Below are positions 41,901 through 48,637 of a DNA stretch of 49,068 bases, piece by piece. This DNA comes from SIG636 sp045535465. GTDB taxonomy: Bacteria; Bacillota; Clostridia; Oscillospirales; CAG-382. The notes beneath the pieces were generated by a model that was given only the letters and a program-made list of their open reading frames with translations, searched no databases and was not told the DNA's origin. The stretch lies in assembly GCA_045535465.1 (NCBI GenBank), contig JAZSLS010000035.1, positions 1 to 49,068 on the forward strand, in the 5' to 3' direction. Position 1 is the stretch's first letter. Each line of letters starts with the position of its first letter. Position numbers and translations under genes: made by a program.

Positions 41901-42890
41901 GCTAACGATTGGGCGGAAGCGGTATGCTACGACAACACACAAACCACCATAGACGGCGGTATAGTTACTTCCGGAACCGTACAGCTTGCCGGCACTAATG
42001 GAGCTATTAAGGCAGGTATTACCGGCGACGGAACCGAAGAAACAAGCGTAAGAATATGGGCCGGAGCTACGAAGAATAACAGGGGTACCGCACCTTACCG
42101 CGTACAGCAGAACGGCGAATTTTGGGCGACAAAAGCACATATTACCGGCGAAATAAACGCTACTTCGGGAGTTTTCCGCGACGTACAGATAAACGGCTCC
42201 ACTCGTAGCCCTTTCGAGTATGTCGGCGATAGTTTTGATACGGAAACTACCGACAACGTAGTAATGATTAGTTCCGGCGGCGGTTGGATTGACGCTTTTA
42301 GCCTTCCTTGGACGGCAAAGCAGTCCGGAAGAAAAATGACGATAGTAAATTATAAGTGGGGTTCTTCCATAGCATACGGAACAGCAGAGATAAACGCGCC
42401 TTCCGGTAAATACTTCTACGAAAACGGTATAGCAAAGGGTTCTCTTTCGCTTTCACGCGAGTGCGTAGAACTATTGGGCTACGGAGATAGCGGAACCTTC
42501 TACGGCTGGATTGTTCTTAAAAGGTTAAACCTTATGACTACTTACCGCTACGGAAGGCAGCTTAACGTATTGGCTATGGGTAAAGTTACCGGAACTTCCA
42601 GCGGAGCAAGTATCTCGTATAAGACATTCGACGGAACAACGCTTAGCGTAAGACGTACGGGAACGGGAAAATACGTTATTACTATGCCGTCTTCGTGGTT
42701 TTCTTCCGCAAGCCACGTATTTTGTACGGCTACCGGCGAAGGTTGCGTAGTAGATAGTTCGTCAGCTTGGGCGAAGGCTACCATTCTCGAAAAGACGACG
42801 ACTACAATAACAATAGGAGTTAGCGACGACGCGTCGGCAAACGACGGTAGCTTTAATTTCCTAATTATGAATTTGAACGATTGGTATTAG
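38889..42890 (+). CDS. Large tail tip / tail-associated protein
   Basis: A 1333-residue protein. The N-terminal 400 residues match Tal/gp27-like hub domains: LITRGKASGVTKAEQKVALL, RRLEYTLTFEGVQYELIDAQ, FSGKNCLEVLQSLCGEYNTE. Residues about 740-1020 hold two similar modules of about 130 residues, each with HxGDxxYN and PPYxVGDLWxxG motifs. The C-terminal 300 residues are beta-rich and may end the central fibre. It would form the tail hub and contact the host. No peptidase motif is clear. Confidence 0.8.
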   Translation: MEQIVVIHPDGTTLPLITRGKASGVTKAEQKVALLGEDIVTLSVKSTARLDFYIGDRIDVFGKVYTLNQPAVLKKTGTRRLEYTLTFEGVQYELIDAQWLLPDDTVLDSFTGNVEDFLRLLVDNANRVFPGRWAVGAFPADTEYKTLTFSGKNCLEVLQSLCGEYNTEFEISQTNGVRTVNLKTAGVNFPYTFRHGRTGGLYELSRQNINSKNVVTRLYVYGGSNNLGSSYRHSKLCLPGKNKNASYIENAAAVAAFGLKENIKTFEKIFPNRYGQVTAAGSKYFGFIDGTMNFDLNEKETDGVTTKWLINGVTAKIKMTSGNLAGYEFDLHKYDPATKEIQVVPFTDENGMKFPSETSAAFQFGVGDTYFFTDINLPDSYKTDSEAQLLEEGTDYYNQYCQPQVQYALSIAENFIAQFAGQLTVANLFAVGDYIPVEDEDIGVNKAVRITGFTRDLLHPYKYSITLGDSVQMTTITRIISDLQKVDNIIKINDLADPAKARRNWRAAQEVLANIFDPDGHYYTDKIKPLSIETRMLAVGARSQQFVLQNARFEPNYEGNANVVKFFGGSLVHYTIIENAVKSWELASTTISGLVSATSYYIYARCEKAGTAGSIMIDTTQRTVDSDAAYYYFLIGSLSSVITDTGGTNPARLISLTYGSTTINGRFVNTGRIQSSGGGVTYFDLDKGEIGGVIKFVSADGSTKNVADLDSAAQETKDYINNTLPGVLQEIQAQLDGQIEQFFETYDPTISNAPASSWTSTTDKENHLGDLFYNTSSGKVFRWVKEGSAYKWQELQDSEVAQALALANDALELAKDKRRIFTTTPTTPYEVGDLWVQGGSGDIMRCKTARASGNYSSADWEKASKYTDNTALTEFINGSFATTVTDLTNQLDGKIESWFQTTDPATNWTTTTEKKKHTGDMWYNSSTNKLKRYTGSNWADITDQTALDAYAAAEKAQDTADGKRRVFVAQPSPPYDVGDLWLTGEASDGTLKRCITARASGSYIANDWAEAVCYDNTQTTIDGGIVTSGTVQLAGTNGAIKAGITGDGTEETSVRIWAGATKNNRGTAPYRVQQNGEFWATKAHITGEINATSGVFRDVQINGSTRSPFEYVGDSFDTETTDNVVMISSGGGWIDAFSLPWTAKQSGRKMTIVNYKWGSSIAYGTAEINAPSGKYFYENGIAKGSLSLSRECVELLGYGDSGTFYGWIVLKRLNLMTTYRYGRQLNVLAMGKVTGTSSGASISYKTFDGTTLSVRRTGTGKYVITMPSSWFSSASHVFCTATGEGCVVDSSSAWAKATILEKTTTTITIGVSDDASANDGSFNFLIMNLNDWY

Positions 42891-42914
42891 GAAGATTTTA
42901 TTTTGTTTTCAACA

Positions 42915-42949
42915 GCGTATTATAGTAATACTCTAATTCAATAATTTTG
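42915..42949 (+). promoter_or_regulatory. Late promoter with palindromic operator (copy 3)
   Basis: GCGTATTATAGTAATACTC (42915-42933) keeps the left arm of the 18361 palindrome. Eight bases later TAATTTTG (42942-42949) fits the -7 box, 24 bases before the ATG at 42974. It would drive the fibre, DGR and lysis genes. Confidence 0.5.
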
Positions 42950-42973
42950 TAGCACTTAAAAAACGTAATAGCT

Positions 42974-43243
42974 ATGAGTAAAACAAGAGGGGGCGAAGCA
43001 GTATCCGCCCAAATTGGAAAAATCGGAGCCGTAACAGGCTTAGCAAACGGGAACTTCAAGCTTGAAGGCGTCCCTTTCAACATTAAGAACGACGGCCAGA
43101 CCGCCGTAGAACTTGAAGTAAACCTTTGGGGTATGGAACCCGGCGAGTTTGTAAAGACCCGCTTTGAGGTTGGGTGGAACCCCGAAATTATACGAGAAAT
43201 CAAACAAACAAGTATTAACGCTACCCTTATTTGGGGGTATTAA
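42974..43243 (+). CDS. Small tail-region protein, 89 residues
   Basis: An 89-residue protein that starts MSKTRGGEAVSAQIGKIGAV and has a beta-rich core (NFKLEGVPFNIKNDGQTAVE, then LEVNLWGMEPGEFVKTRFEV). It lies right before the tail-fibre gene and after late promoter copy 3. It is a common neighbour of DGR target genes in such phages, perhaps a fibre-attachment or assembly protein. No known domain. Confidence 0.6.
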   Translation: MSKTRGGEAVSAQIGKIGAVTGLANGNFKLEGVPFNIKNDGQTAVELEVNLWGMEPGEFVKTRFEVGWNPEIIREIKQTSINATLIWGY

Positions 43244-43257
43244 AAAGAAGACTAACT

Positions 43258-44574
43258 ATGGGTTTAATTATTGGCGTAGGCAATTCTAAGCCTACATTCC
43301 CTTACGACTACTTCTACGGTATTCAGTGGGACTCAACCGTAGCAGATTCCGCCTGTACAAGACTTGGAAGGCCGGAACTACACGTTAGCCTGCCTATTCA
43401 GAGCCGTATGCGCCGCTGTTTGCTTAACGATGAAGGGCAGGTCGTTACATACCTTCACGCTAACGACAGCACCAAGACCGATACAGGCGGAGCCGCAGAC
43501 CTTACCGGAGCTTCCGGACAGGTAATGGTGGAAATTCCGGCCCACTACCGCAAGTTTGAGGTAGAAGGTACCATATTCCGCTGCCTTCTTTCGGAATACG
43601 CCCTACCGGGCTTTCATTTCGTACCGCTTTCCTACCGTTCTGCATACGAAGCAAGCTTAGACCGAACCAACAATAAGCTGGCTTCGGTAGTAAACACTAC
43701 GGCGCAGTACAGGGGCGGCGGTAATAATTCCGATTGGGACGGAACCTACCGCAGTCTTTTAGGCCGTCCAGCTACCGCAATTTCGCTTACTAACTTCCGC
43801 ACATACGCGCGCAACAGGGGCGAAGCAGGACTTAACGGCGCGGGCTGGAATTGCGACGTTTACGAAATTCAGAAGGCCTGCTATTGGCTTTACGCGGTTG
43901 AGTACGCGAACCTTAACTGCCAGCTTGCCTATAACGCGGAGCCTACAAGCGAAGGCTACAAACAAGGCGGCTTAGGCAACGGCGTAACAGGTATTTCGGA
44001 TTGGAGCGGATATAACGGCTACTATCCGTTTGTGCCTTGCGGAGTTACCAACAGCTTAGGAAACAAGACGGGCGTAGTAATATATAACGCATTGAACGAA
44101 GACGGCTCTACAAGATACGCCGCGCCGGTTCCTTCCTACCGAGGACTTGAAAACCCCTTCGGCCATATTTGGAGCTGGACAGACGGCTGCAAGTGTAACA
44201 TTCAGACCGCAGAACAGGGCGGCGTAAGCGAATTTTTTGTTTGTACCGACCCTGCGAAGTTCCATAGCAGCAGCTACGACGGCTATGAGAAGCGCGGCGA
44301 ACTTCCAAGAAGCGAAGGCTACGTTAAGGCTATGCTTGTAGGCGAATACGGCGAAAATATGCCGCAGGCGGTAGGGGCTTCTTCTTCTACCTACTTCGCG
44401 GACTACTTCTATACCGCACCTTCGAGCAATAACGGACAAAGGGGCGTTTTGTTCGGCGGTTCTGCGCATAACGGCGCGCTTGCCGGCCTTTCGTTCGCGT
44501 TTACGAATTACTCGGCTTCGCGTACGTATGCGTATTTCGGCTCTCGGCTTTGCTTTATACCCGCGGCGGCATAA
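43258..44574 (+). CDS. DGR target: tail-fibre-like adhesin carrying VR1
   Basis: A 438-residue protein. The ATG at 43258 is chosen; a TTG at 43231 in frame lies inside the previous gene. The N-terminal half should attach to the tail (GNSKPTFPYDYFYGIQWDST). The C-terminal half has the C-type-lectin/formylglycine-type pattern (PCGVTNSLGNKTGVVIYNAL, ENPFGHIWSWTDGCKCNIQT) and ends in the variable region at about 395-432: GVLFGGSAHNGALAGLSFAF and FGSRLC. It is probably the receptor-binding protein, and diversification would change host range. Confidence 0.85.
   Translation: MGLIIGVGNSKPTFPYDYFYGIQWDSTVADSACTRLGRPELHVSLPIQSRMRRCLLNDEGQVVTYLHANDSTKTDTGGAADLTGASGQVMVEIPAHYRKFEVEGTIFRCLLSEYALPGFHFVPLSYRSAYEASLDRTNNKLASVVNTTAQYRGGGNNSDWDGTYRSLLGRPATAISLTNFRTYARNRGEAGLNGAGWNCDVYEIQKACYWLYAVEYANLNCQLAYNAEPTSEGYKQGGLGNGVTGISDWSGYNGYYPFVPCGVTNSLGNKTGVVIYNALNEDGSTRYAAPVPSYRGLENPFGHIWSWTDGCKCNIQTAEQGGVSEFFVCTDPAKFHSSSYDGYEKRGELPRSEGYVKAMLVGEYGENMPQAVGASSSTYFADYFYTAPSSNNGQRGVLFGGSAHNGALAGLSFAFTNYSASRTYAYFGSRLCFIPAAA
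44441..44553 (+). repeat. DGR variable repeat VR1
   Basis: These 113 bases align without gaps to the template 45044-45156. Eighteen of 28 template adenines are replaced (by C, G or T). None of the 85 other positions differs. The 3' end TCGGCTCTCGGCTTTGC is shared with VR2. Confidence 0.95.
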
Positions 44575-44615
44575 CACGAAAACACGAAAACGAAAGTAAG
44601 AAGGAGTATTTAACT

Positions 44616-44661
44616 ACGGCGGGCCGCAGATTCCGGGCCTAACAGGTTCCCGGCCCGCCGT
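44616..44661 (+). terminator. GC-rich hairpin downstream of VR1
   Basis: ACGGCGGGCC (44616-44625) pairs with GGCCCGCCGT (44652-44661). An alternative inner stem CCGGG/CCCGG overlaps it. It is followed by TTCAATTTTT, so a terminator is likely. It lies 62 bases after VR1, farther than the retrohoming hairpin known from Bordetella phage BPP-1. Confidence 0.65.
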
Positions 44662-44677
44662 TTCAATTTTTACGGAA

Positions 44678-45019
44678 ATGGAGAACAACAACAAACAGGA
44701 CGACGGAAGCCTCGCCTTCCTTGGGATTGAGCCGGACGCGAATAACAAACATTTCAACTGCCCGGAAACAAACCAACAAAAACTAATTAACCTCAGCTTT
44801 TGGGTAGTCGATTATTTGGACGACGTTAAGACGAAGTTCGGAAATAATAGGTTCTTGGTAAAAATTAAATTCAACCGGGAAGACCCCGAAAACGAAGCGC
44901 GCAAGTTCTTTACAAATTCGCAGGAAATAAAGTACATACTTGCAAAGATTAAGGAGCTTAACGCCTTCCCAAGAAAGGTAACTATGCGCGCTTCGGGTAC
45001 AAGGTACTACTTCGAGTAA
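44678..45019 (+). CDS. Unknown protein between VR1 and the DGR template (candidate DGR accessory)
   Basis: A 113-residue protein in the place where avd lies in the BPP-1 DGR (target, accessory, template, RT). It does not look like Avd, which is a basic four-helix protein. It has a beta-rich core: NLSFWVVDYLDDVKTKFGNN, RFLVKIKFNREDPENEARKF, then a helix (EIKYILAKIKELNAFPRKV) and a last strand (TMRASGTRYYFE). This order could be an OB-like nucleic-acid-binding fold. An accessory role in cDNA synthesis or retrohoming is an inference from position. Confidence 0.6.
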   Translation: MENNNKQDDGSLAFLGIEPDANNKHFNCPETNQQKLINLSFWVVDYLDDVKTKFGNNRFLVKIKFNREDPENEARKFFTNSQEIKYILAKIKELNAFPRKVTMRASGTRYYFE

Positions 45020-45043
45020 GAAAAATAGGGGTTGTTTACCCTT

Positions 45044-45156
45044 GGGGCGTTTTGTTCGGCGGTAATGCGAATAACAGCGCGAATGCCGGCCTTTCGTACG
45101 CGAATACGAATAACACGGCTTCGAATACGAATGCGAATATCGGCTCTCAGCTATGC
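45044..45156 (+). repeat. DGR template repeat (TR)
   Basis: The non-coding donor of both variable repeats. It is rich in AAY and ACG codons when read in the VR frame (GGNANNSANAGLSYANTNN), the known design that gives maximal amino-acid change when adenines mutate. It holds 28 adenines. The 3' end reads TCGGCTCTCAGCTATGC, differing from the VRs at two positions (IMH-star versus IMH). The spacer to the RT start is 109 bases. Confidence 0.95.
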
Positions 45157-45265
45157 AGGAAATTTATAGGGGTAAAGACCTTGCCACTTGGCAAAAAATA
45201 ACACGTTTAACAAGGGTATTAGTAGGAATACCGAAAGTTCCCTTAAAAACCAGCAAAGAAACGCA

Positions 45266-46276
45266 GTGAAAAGAATAGGGAACCTATACGACAGGATATG
45301 CGACCTTGCAAACTTGCAGCTTGCGGACGAAAAAGCCCGCAAGGGAAAACTTCGTACCTACGGAGTCCGCGAACACGACAAGAACAGGGAAGCAAACCTA
45401 TTGAAGCTGCGCGAAGACTTGCTTAACGGTACCTACAAAACAAGTAAGTACGAGATATTTACTATTTACGAACCGAAGGAACGGGAAATATACCGTTTGC
45501 CGTATTACCCCGACAGGATATTACACCACGCTATAATGAACGTATTAGAGCCTATTTGGGTTTCGATATTCACGGCGGACACTTATAGCTGTATAAAGAA
45601 TAGGGGTATTCACGCAGCCGCCAAGAAGGTAAAGAAGGCGTTAAATGACGACCCGGAAGGGACTAAGTACTGCCTTAAAATAGATATACGCAAATTCTAC
45701 CCTACAATAGACCACGACATATTAAAGGAAGTGATACGTAGGAAAATAAAGGACGTACGACTATTAGCCCTTCTTGACGAAATTATAGATTCCGCCGACG
45801 GCGTACCTATTGGGAATTACCTAAGCCAATACTTTGCGAACCTCTACCTTTCCTACTTCGACCATTGGATAAAGGAAACGGCTAAGGTAAAGTATTACTT
45901 TCGATACGCGGACGACATAGTAATACTATCTTCCAGCAAGCAGGAACTACACGCCCTTCTAAGGGAGATACAGGCGTATATGAAGACTTTGAAGCTGGAA
46001 GTTAAAAGTAATTGGCAGGTATTCCCTACCGACGCGCGCGGTATTGACTTCGTAGGGTTTGTATTCTTCCATACGCATACACGGATGCGGAAAGGGATAA
46101 AGCAGACTTTCTGCCGCAAGTTAGCACGGATAAACAAGCGGAAGAAACCTTACGACCCTAAGGAGTTCAAGCAGGCCATTTGCCCGTGGTGGGGCTGGGC
46201 GAAGTTTTGCGATAGCAGAAATTTAATTAACAAACTTCAAAAGAAAAGTAAGTATGAAATCAAATTCAAACGTTAG
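45266..46276 (+). CDS. DGR reverse transcriptase
   Basis: A 336-residue reverse transcriptase. Motifs (counted from the GTG at 45266): KIDIRKFYPTID with the first catalytic Asp (about 140), VPIGNYLSQYFANLYL (DGR-type domain 4 with SQ), and YFRYADDIVIL with YADD at 214-217. It copies TR RNA with adenine errors. I prefer the GTG (VKRIGNLYDRICDLANLQLA), because the N-terminus then matches DGR RTs and the frame is interrupted by a stop upstream of 45176. A TTG at 45188 would add 26 residues and lie inside the presumed priming region. Confidence 0.92.
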   Translation: MKRIGNLYDRICDLANLQLADEKARKGKLRTYGVREHDKNREANLLKLREDLLNGTYKTSKYEIFTIYEPKEREIYRLPYYPDRILHHAIMNVLEPIWVSIFTADTYSCIKNRGIHAAAKKVKKALNDDPEGTKYCLKIDIRKFYPTIDHDILKEVIRRKIKDVRLLALLDEIIDSADGVPIGNYLSQYFANLYLSYFDHWIKETAKVKYYFRYADDIVILSSSKQELHALLREIQAYMKTLKLEVKSNWQVFPTDARGIDFVGFVFFHTHTRMRKGIKQTFCRKLARINKRKKPYDPKEFKQAICPWWGWAKFCDSRNLINKLQKKSKYEIKFKR

Positions 46277-46616
46277 ACCCGATATTATTGTAGACTTGGG
46301 TAACGGAAGCTTCCATTACAACTACAACATCAAAGAAGTAGAGGTACCAGCTACCGAGGAAAGACCAGCAAGAACGGAATACAAATACGAAACCGTACAG
46401 GTTTGGGGGAACCCTACCTACGACAAGTGCGTAAAGGCCGTTCTGCGCGACAGGCGCGACGAAACGGAAGAATTTAGCCTTATCAATAAGTACAACGCCT
46501 TTACCCTTGGGCTTTCGTCCGACGAAGCAGACAAGGCAGAATACGAAGACTACCTTAGGGAAGTTCTCGACGTAAAGGCTATGGTAAAGGCCGACCTTGC
46601 CGCGGCAGGAGTATAA
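46254..46616 (+). CDS. Unknown 120-residue phage protein after the RT
   Basis: A 120-residue protein that overlaps the RT by 23 bases. It begins MKSNSNVRPDIIVDLGNGSF and HYNYNIKEVEVPATEERPAR, then EYKYETVQVWGNPTYDKCVK; the C-terminal half is acidic and helical. Similar proteins follow tail-fibre genes in Bacteroidota phages and may be fibre chaperones or small tail parts. It does not look like Avd. Confidence 0.6.
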   Translation: MKSNSNVRPDIIVDLGNGSFHYNYNIKEVEVPATEERPARTEYKYETVQVWGNPTYDKCVKAVLRDRRDETEEFSLINKYNAFTLGLSSDEADKAEYEDYLREVLDVKAMVKADLAAAGV

Positions 46617-46635
46617 ACCCTAAAACGGAAAGGCT

Positions 46636-47118
46636 ATGGTAAACTTTTTAGAATTGATAGGCCCGCAACTTCTTATAGTAGCCTGCCTATACGCCCTTAT
46701 TCTATTTGTTGTATTCCTTGACCTTTTGGCAGGAATACGCAAGGCGAAGCAAAGGGGAGAATATCGGTCTTCCTACGGCCTACGCAAAACGGTAGACAAG
46801 ATTTGCCGGTACTATAATATGGTTCTTGTAATTACAGCCATTGACATAGTGCAGATGTTAGCCGTAGTGGAGCTTAACCCGCAGACCAGCCACATGCTAC
46901 CGGTGTTGCCGTTCTTTACCTTCCTTGGGGCAATTTTCGTCGGCTTTATTGAGTTGAAAAGCATTTACGAAAAGAGCGAAGACAAGGAACAGGCGAAAAT
47001 AAAGGACGCGGCTAAAATGTTGGCGCAGGTATTACAGCATAAGGACAAAAGCGAGTTAGTAGCCGGCTTCCTTGAATATATTAAGAAGGAAAAGAAGGAG
47101 GGCGGAAATGATACTTAA
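46636..47118 (+). CDS. Phage holin
   Basis: A 160-residue membrane protein with three to four hydrophobic segments (LLIVACLYALILFVVFLDLL, VLVITAIDIVQMLAV, VLPFFTFLGAIFVGFIELKS) and a cytoplasmic charged tail. The DLLAGIRKAKQRGEYRSSYG segment is typical of holin family 4-like proteins in Bacteroidota phages. It opens the lysis module: holin, DUF5675 protein, spanin. It would permeabilise the inner membrane at the end of the cycle. Confidence 0.8.
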   Translation: MVNFLELIGPQLLIVACLYALILFVVFLDLLAGIRKAKQRGEYRSSYGLRKTVDKICRYYNMVLVITAIDIVQMLAVVELNPQTSHMLPVLPFFTFLGAIFVGFIELKSIYEKSEDKEQAKIKDAAKMLAQVLQHKDKSELVAGFLEYIKKEKKEGGNDT

Positions 47119-47536
47119 ACTTAAACGCCGATTTTTCGGGGAAACCTACACTATTGGAACCCTATATATTGACGGGGAAAGGTTCTGCGACACTTTGGAA
47201 GACAGGAACCGCGACCTTGACCGAAGCGGTAAATTCGAGGGCGACGAAAAGAAGGTTTACAGCCAAACGGCTATACCCTTCGGAACCTACGACGTAGTGG
47301 TAAACTATTCGGCAAAGTTCAAACGTAAACTACCAAGGCTTATTAACGTTCCACACTTTGAAGGAATTTTAATACACCGCGGAAACACCTCCAAAGATTC
47401 GGCGGGGTGCATTTTAGTAGGCGAAAATAAGGTAAAGGGGAAGGTTATAAATTCAACTTCTTACGAAGTGGAGCTTACCAAACGCCTAACAGCTGCACAA
47501 AACCGGAAAGAAAAAATTATAATTGAAGTAGTATGA
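47108..47536 (+). CDS. DUF5675 protein (probable lysis enzyme)
   Basis: A 142-residue protein that overlaps the holin by 11 bases; the ATG at 47108 is used. It matches DUF5675: YTIGTLYIDGERFCDTLEDR, TAIPFGTYDVVVNYSAKFKR, FEGILIHRGNTSKDSAGCIL. The HRGN and SAGCIL motifs resemble the active site of L,D-transpeptidase-like folds (H...C). In phages it usually lies where the endolysin should be, so it may cut or rearrange peptidoglycan. The activity is inferred. Confidence 0.75.
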   Translation: MILKLKRRFFGETYTIGTLYIDGERFCDTLEDRNRDLDRSGKFEGDEKKVYSQTAIPFGTYDVVVNYSAKFKRKLPRLINVPHFEGILIHRGNTSKDSAGCILVGENKVKGKVINSTSYEVELTKRLTAAQNRKEKIIIEVV

Positions 47537-48225
47537 AACGAAAATTTCTATTCTTAGTAATTCTTGCCTTTTTGCTTTTCGGCCTAACCGGTTGCGGTTC
47601 TTTGCGTAAGGCGCAAAAGGTAGAAACCAGCAGGCAGGAAACAACGCAAGTAGAGAAACGGCGAACCCAAAAGGCAGCAGCCACCGAGAACACAGCGGAA
47701 GCACAGGTAACAGACGCTACCAGCATTATTGACGCTATAATGAGTTCAGCGACGGAAATAACATATACAAAGGTGGAGTATTTTCCGCCCTTGGAACTTC
47801 CCGACCTTCCGCAAAGACAGGATACGGAAGCCGCTGCAGCAGAAGTGCCGGAAAAGACACAGGTCAGAAAACCGGAAGCCAGCCAAGCGAAGCCGCCCGA
47901 CGCGCCCCAAGGAGCTATTAAAAGTATAGAAACCTACGCGATTAAGCACGGAGAAACGGCGAAGGCCATAAAGAAGGATTCCACCCATATAGACACCAAG
48001 AAGGAAGGAACCACGAAAGCCGAAACCGAAGTACAGGAAGAAGTGACTACCGAAACCGAAGTACAGGAAGATGTCAGCACGGAACCGGCGAAAGACCCTT
48101 ACCGCTGGCGTTATATTCTTGGAATTGTAATTATACTTGCCGTTGTGCTTATAGGCGCGTACTTCGTTCTACGGAAAAGTAAGATTTTGGGCGGGATTCT
48201 TGCCACGATAAGGAAGATTTTTTAG
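47533..48225 (+). CDS. One-piece (unimolecular) spanin-like lipoprotein
   Basis: A 230-residue protein that overlaps the previous gene by four bases. The N-terminus MKRKFLFLVILAFLLFGLTG ends in the lipobox LTGC, so it is lipidated. A long Glu/Thr/Lys-rich extended region follows, with repeated TETEVQE units, and there is one C-terminal membrane helix (about 193-213, YILGIVIILAVVLIGAYFVL). This lipobox-plus-C-terminal-helix layout is that of u-spanins such as T1 gp11, which fuse inner and outer membranes. It is the last phage gene. Confidence 0.7.
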   Translation: MKRKFLFLVILAFLLFGLTGCGSLRKAQKVETSRQETTQVEKRRTQKAAATENTAEAQVTDATSIIDAIMSSATEITYTKVEYFPPLELPDLPQRQDTEAAAAEVPEKTQVRKPEASQAKPPDAPQGAIKSIETYAIKHGETAKAIKKDSTHIDTKKEGTTKAETEVQEEVTTETEVQEDVSTEPAKDPYRWRYILGIVIILAVVLIGAYFVLRKSKILGGILATIRKIF

Positions 48226-48232
48226 CACGAAA

Positions 48233-48272
48233 AAACCCGAAAAGGCCCTAAATTGGGTTCCTTTTCGGGTTT
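48233..48272 (+). terminator. Strong terminator at the right end of the prophage
   Basis: AAACCCGAAAAGG (48233-48245) is the exact reverse complement of CCTTTTCGGGTTT (48260-48272). A short inner CCC/GGG pair is in the loop and T-rich sequence follows. It ends the late operon before the tRNA gene. Confidence 0.8.
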
Positions 48273-48306
48273 CCTTTTGCTAAATCATTGAAAATCAATG
48301 TTTATC

Positions 48307-48319
48307 GCGGAGAGGGAGG
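48307..48319. other. attR, right prophage boundary
   Basis: GCGGAGAGGGAGG is the 3' end of tRNA-Ser plus one base. It matches attL (1117-1129) in 12 of 13 bases. The tRNA stays complete, as expected when the phage carries a copy of the tRNA 3' end. Confidence 0.6.
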
Positions 48320-48392
48320 GATTCGAACCCCCGGTACCTCTCAGTACGTCGGTTTTCAAGACCGGTGCAATCGACCACTCTGCCACCTCTCC
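48308..48392 (-). tRNA. tRNA-Ser (anticodon TGA)
   Basis: An 85-base class II tRNA on the minus strand. The acceptor stem GGAGAGG pairs with CCTCTCC, discriminator G follows, and no CCA is encoded. The anticodon loop CTTGAAA has TGA, the long variable arm is GTACTGAGAGGTAC and the T-loop is GTTCGAATC. It is a host gene and the phage integration target. A consensus promoter lies upstream. Confidence 0.95.
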
Positions 48393-48438
48393 AAGGTCTT
48401 TTTTAATGCGGGAATGTGGTCTTTCCCGTTTGATGGTG

Positions 48439-48470
48439 CAAAGGTATATCAAAAAATTGTCTTGCGCAAG
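48439..48470 (-). promoter_or_regulatory. tRNA-Ser promoter
   Basis: On the minus strand CTTG (complement of 48467-48470), a 20-base spacer and TACCTTTG (complement of 48439-48446) match the Bacteroidota consensus. Transcription would begin about 40 bases before the tRNA 5' end. This host promoter supports the order-level assignment. Confidence 0.65.
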
Positions 48471-48637
48471 AAAATCGAATAAAAAAATATATGTAGGCTG
48501 ATTTTTTGCATTTGCTTTGCCGAATGATAATAATTAATGTTATTTTTGTCTTTAATGCTGTATGAATATGTTTTATTCGGATTTCAATCAACTTTTAGTG
48601 CCGTTGCAGCAGGCGACTGCGTAAATTTGACCTTATA

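Noticed and set aside
45020..45200. The template repeat as a coding fragment of a second fibre gene
   Set aside because: The VR-equivalent frame is open but has no start codon after the preceding stop, and the position between target and RT plus the adenine pattern fit a non-coding template.
46254..46616. Avd accessory gene
   Set aside because: It lies after the RT, has a beta-rich N-terminus and an acidic C-terminus, unlike the basic four-helix Avd.
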